Assembly (NCBI GenBank): GCA_045636145.1
Contig: JAZTWV010000005.1
Location: 1 to 54,177, forward strand
Length of the DNA stretch: 54,177 nt
From: Flemingiibacterium sp045636145
Lineage (GTDB): Bacteria > Bacillota > Clostridia > Oscillospirales > CAG-272
Direction: 5' to 3'
Below the pieces are notes generated by a model. It saw only the letters and a program-made list of their open reading frames with translations. It did no database searches and was not told the DNA's origin. The translations under genes were made by a program, and so were the position numbers. Shown piece after piece: positions 51,313 through 54,177 of this stretch (position 1 is the stretch's first letter; every line of letters begins with the position of its first letter).

Positions 51313-52791
51313 ATGTCAAAACTGAAAATGCTTGCCATTGACCTTGGCGCGTCCAGTGGACGCGGTATTGTGGGAAGCTTCGACGGAGAGAAGATATCGC
51401 TTGAGGTGAATCACCGTTTTCCCAGCGAGCCTGTGACGGTTGCCGGAACGTTCACTTGGGATGTTCTGCGTATTTTTCATGAGATAAAAAATTCTATCAG
51501 AAAGTGTGCGCTCTCTGAGAATAAGGATATAAAATCCATCGGTATTGACACGTGGGGTGTTGATTTTGGTTTTATTGACAAAAAAGGTAAGCTGATGGCA
51601 AATCCCGTACACTACCGTGATGCCCGTACAGAGGGGATAATTGACTACTGTGACAGATTTATAAAGAAGGAAGAGCTTTATGGCATTACCGGTCTGCAAT
51701 TCCTTAACTTTAACACCTTATATCAGCTTGCCGCTTCTATGCGCGATGAGCCGGTATATGTGAATAACGCAGACAAAATGCTGTTTATCCCCGACCTGCT
51801 TAACTACTTCTTGACAGGCGAAAAGTTTGCTGAATATACAATAGCCTCAACGGGGGCAATACTTGATGCTAAGGGACGCTGTATATCAAAAGAGCTTCTT
51901 TCAAAGTTCGGTATACCCGAAAGCCTTTTTGCACCAATTGTACAGCCGGGAAACAGAATCGGCAAAATCCTTCCGGAGATACTGGATGATGTGGGTGACA
52001 TTACAGCCGATGTTGTAAACGTTGCGGCACACGATACCGCAAGCGCAGTGCTTGCTGTTCCGGCAAAGAGTGATGACTTTATCTACCTAAGCTCCGGTAC
52101 TTGGTCCATTATGGGATCTGAGGTTAAAGACCCCATAATATCCGATGCTTCATTCAAGTACAATTTCACAAACGAAGGCGGTGTTGAGAACACTATCCGA
52201 TTCTCAAAGAACATTACCGGTCTGTGGCTTAAGGAGGAATCAAAGCGTCAGTGGGCACGTGAGGGTAAGGATTATACCCATGACCAGCTCTCCGATATGG
52301 CGATGGCTTCAAAGCCTTTTAGCTGTCTTATTGACCCTGACCATCCGCTGTTCTCGGTTCCCGGAAATCTTCCAAAGCGTATTGCGGAATACTGCAAGGA
52401 AACAAATCAGCACGTTCCCGAGAATGAGGGAGAAATCATGCGCTGTATCTTTGAGTCGCTTGCACTTCGTTACCGCTATACGGTTGAGTGCATAGACGAA
52501 CTTAAGGGTCACAAGACTCCGTTTATAAATATTGTGGGCGGCGGTACAAGAGAGGATATACTCAATCAGTTTGCGGCGGATGCCTGCGCACGTCCTGTAT
52601 ATGCAGGACCTGTTGAAGCTACCGCTATGGGTAATATTGCGGCACAGGCAATCGCGGCAGGTGAGCTGAAGAACGTTTCCGAAGCACGCGAGGTAATTGC
52701 AAATTCCACGGAAATCAAGTGCTTTGAACCTAAAAATACCGAGGCATGGGACGCGGCATACGAGTGCTTTAAAGCACTTATAAATAAGTAA
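51313..52791 (+). CDS. rhaB: Rhamnulokinase
   Basis: Phosphorylates L-rhamnulose to L-rhamnulose 1-phosphate. The 492-residue FGGY-type kinase shows LAIDLGASSGRGIVG (phosphate 1), SIGIDTWGVDFGFID, HYRDARTEGI, LSSGTWSIMGSE (phosphate 2) and the adenosine loop IVGGGTREDILNQF; DTWGVDFG and GTWSIMG are typical of RhaB. ATG at 51313 follows TTGGAGGA; 16 more upstream codons lack a ribosome binding site. Followed at 21 nt by rhaA. The assignment is strengthened by that neighbour. Confidence 0.94.
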   Translation: MSKLKMLAIDLGASSGRGIVGSFDGEKISLEVNHRFPSEPVTVAGTFTWDVLRIFHEIKNSIRKCALSENKDIKSIGIDTWGVDFGFIDKKGKLMANPVHYRDARTEGIIDYCDRFIKKEELYGITGLQFLNFNTLYQLAASMRDEPVYVNNADKMLFIPDLLNYFLTGEKFAEYTIASTGAILDAKGRCISKELLSKFGIPESLFAPIVQPGNRIGKILPEILDDVGDITADVVNVAAHDTASAVLAVPAKSDDFIYLSSGTWSIMGSEVKDPIISDASFKYNFTNEGGVENTIRFSKNITGLWLKEESKRQWAREGKDYTHDQLSDMAMASKPFSCLIDPDHPLFSVPGNLPKRIAEYCKETNQHVPENEGEIMRCIFESLALRYRYTVECIDELKGHKTPFINIVGGGTREDILNQFAADACARPVYAGPVEATAMGNIAAQAIAAGELKNVSEAREVIANSTEIKCFEPKNTEAWDAAYECFKALINK

Positions 52792-52812
52792 TTTATTAAG
52801 GAGAGTAATATT

Positions 52813-54063
52813 ATGAACACACAGAAAGCTTATGAGCTTGCAAAAGAGCTTTACGCATCCATTGGCGTTGATACAGACAAGGCAATTGCCAGACTTAAAG
52901 AAATTCCCGTTTCCATGCATTGCTGGCAGGGAGATGATGTACGCGGCTTTGAGAATCCCGACGGAGATCTGACCGGCGGCATCCAGACTACAGGTAACTA
53001 TCCCGGAAGAGCAACGACCATTGATGAACTTCGCGCGGATTATTCGAAGGCAACATCACTGATTCCCGGTAAAAAACGCATAAATCTTCACGCGATCTAT
53101 CTTGATTCCAACGGCGAGAAGGTTGACCGCGATAAGATAGAGCCGAAGCATTTTACCTCTTGGGTCCAATGGGCGAAGGAGCAGAAAATAGGTATGGATT
53201 TCAACTCCAGCTGTTTCTCTCATCCCCTCAGTGCCGACGGATTTACACTTTCCCACCATGATGATGCGATACGCGCATTCTGGGTAGAGCATTCCATTCG
53301 CTCCCGTGAGATCGCAGAATATATCGGTAAAGAAATGGGTGAGCCTGCGGTTACAAACCATTGGATTCCCGACGGATTCAAGGATATTCCCGTTGACCGT
53401 TACGGTTACCGTGAGCGTCTTATTGATTCCTACGACAAGATTTTCAAGAATCAGAAGCGCGAATACAATCTCAATGCGGTTGAGTCCAAGGTGTTCGGCA
53501 TAGGCGCTGAATCCTGCACTATCACTTCTCTTGAAATGTGCATGGGATATGCCATTAAGAATAACCTTCTGCTTACACTTGATACAGGTCATTTCCATCC
53601 TACAGAGGTTGTTTCCGATAAGATTTCATCCGCTCTGCTGTTCCTTGACGACATTCTTCTTCACGTGTCTCGCCCTGTTCGTTGGGACTCTGACCATGTT
53701 GTAATCTTCGACGATGAGCTGAAAGCAATCGCGCAGGAGATCACACGCCGTAATTTTGACCGCCGTGTACATATCGGTCTCGATTTCTTTGATGCATCCA
53801 TCAATCGCATCGCGGCTTGGGTCATCGGTACGAGAAATATGCAGAAGGCGCTTATGTACGCACTGCTTGAGCCGTCTGAGAAGCTCATACAGCTTGAGCT
53901 TGAGGGTGATTACACCTCTCGCCTTGCGCTTCTTGAGGAGCTTAAATCCTATCCGTTTGCAGCGGTATGGGACTACTACTGCGAATCTGAGGGCGTTCCG
54001 GTGCGTGATGAGTGGCTCCGCGAGGTTAAACAGTACGAAAAAGACGTACTTTCAAAAAGATAA
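52813..54063 (+). CDS. rhaA: L-rhamnose isomerase
   Basis: Converts L-rhamnose to L-rhamnulose with Mn or other divalent metals. The 416 residues match RhaA: SMHCWQGDDVRGFENPDG, TTGNYPGRATTIDELR, DFNSSCFSHPLSADGFTL, VTNHWIPDGFKDIPVDR, GIGAESCTITSLEM, LTLDTGHFHPTEVVSDK and HVSRPVRWDSDHVV, carrying the Glu/Asp/His metal ligands. GGAGAG precedes the ATG. Last gene of the operon, closed by a strong terminator; the aldolase RhaD is not in the window. Confidence 0.96.
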   Translation: MNTQKAYELAKELYASIGVDTDKAIARLKEIPVSMHCWQGDDVRGFENPDGDLTGGIQTTGNYPGRATTIDELRADYSKATSLIPGKKRINLHAIYLDSNGEKVDRDKIEPKHFTSWVQWAKEQKIGMDFNSSCFSHPLSADGFTLSHHDDAIRAFWVEHSIRSREIAEYIGKEMGEPAVTNHWIPDGFKDIPVDRYGYRERLIDSYDKIFKNQKREYNLNAVESKVFGIGAESCTITSLEMCMGYAIKNNLLLTLDTGHFHPTEVVSDKISSALLFLDDILLHVSRPVRWDSDHVVIFDDELKAIAQEITRRNFDRRVHIGLDFFDASINRIAAWVIGTRNMQKALMYALLEPSEKLIQLELEGDYTSRLALLEELKSYPFAAVWDYYCESEGVPVRDEWLREVKQYEKDVLSKR

Positions 54064-54083
54064 GATAAAAATATCTGCAAGAA

Positions 54084-54123
54084 AGTGCTCAAGTCCGAGA
54101 AACGGACTTGGGCGCTCTTTTTT
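54084..54123 (+). terminator. Terminator of the rhamnose operon
   Basis: 14-bp stem (AGTGCTCAAGTCCG with CGGACTTGGGCGCT, two G·U pairs), AGAAA loop, then CTTTTTT. Confidence 0.88.
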
Positions 54124-54177
54124 GGCGAGAGGGGGGTTATATCAGTTTTCTTGGCTCCTGGCACCCACAAAACGCAT

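Noticed and set aside
54124..54177. Last 54 nt
   Set aside because: No gene start, RNA or repeat can be supported so close to the edge.
1..54177. tRNA genes, CRISPR arrays, insertion sequences, prophage
   Set aside because: No cloverleaf, no spaced direct-repeat array, no transposase or integrase frame seen in any intergenic space.

Overview
The window reads as a chromosome segment of a spore-forming-lineage Clostridia bacterium (Bacillota), most likely a gut Oscillospirales/Ruminococcaceae-type organism. The class-level call rests on the large SRP RNA directly upstream of dnaX-ebfC-recR, the yqfC-yqfD-phoH-ybeY-era-recO run, the rnc-smc-ftsY cluster, sporulation-type membrane proteins (YlbJ, YqfC, YqfD), DUF951, RqcH, MutS2 and strong AGGAGG ribosome binding sites. 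The family-level guess is inference. Coding density is high, promoters are mostly TTGACA-N17-TATAAT, and UUG/GUG starts occur. No tRNA gene, rRNA, IS element, prophage or CRISPR array was seen.

Layout. 1-2688: 5' part of rpoB on the minus strand, with its own promoter and a leader of about 260 nt, divergent from rpsT, whose mRNA has a structured leader and a UUG start. 3761-5269: an unrecognised membrane-anchored protein and TrmL. 5324-8309: SRP RNA, dnaX, ebfC, recR. 8353-9224: yceD-rpmF. 9233-11777: GNAT acetyltransferase and rqcH. 11860-18839: dprA, topA, trmFO, rnc, radical SAM protein. 18793-29728: smc, ftsY, rdgB, yhbY, nadD, yqeK, LCP protein, rsfS, leuS. 29803-30147: rpsU alone. 30286-31470: a stand-alone Gfo/Idh/MocA oxidoreductase. 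31477-34512 (minus): DUF951 then a YfhO-type protein. 34604-38353: a heterodimeric ABC exporter. 38371-39403: an sdpR-sdpI-like pair. 39431-39837: a small accessory spot with an orphan promoter/terminator unit and a convergent 68-residue ORF. 39985-41618: radC and ylbJ, overlapping tail to tail. 41705-48886: yqfC, yqfD, phoH, ybeY, era, recO, mutS2. 48896-49345: a small lipoprotein. 49404-54123: an L-rhamnose operon (two TIM-barrel sugar isomerase-like genes, rhaB, rhaA).

How it fits together. Most genes serve translation, ribosome assembly and quality control (rpsT, rpmF, rpsU, ybeY, era, rsfS, rqcH, trmL, trmFO, leuS), chromosome maintenance (dnaX, recR, recO, topA, smc, dprA, mutS2, radC) and protein targeting (SRP RNA and ftsY). 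The flexible parts are 29.8-40 kb and the rhamnose operon.

I did not find an obvious undescribed multi-gene system. The observations I would check first are the rpsT and rpoB leaders, the slippery A-runs in dnaX, the promoter/hairpin/operator arrangement in front of sdpR, the small transcript and 68-aa ORF near 39.5 kb, and the two isomerase-like genes heading the rhamnose operon.
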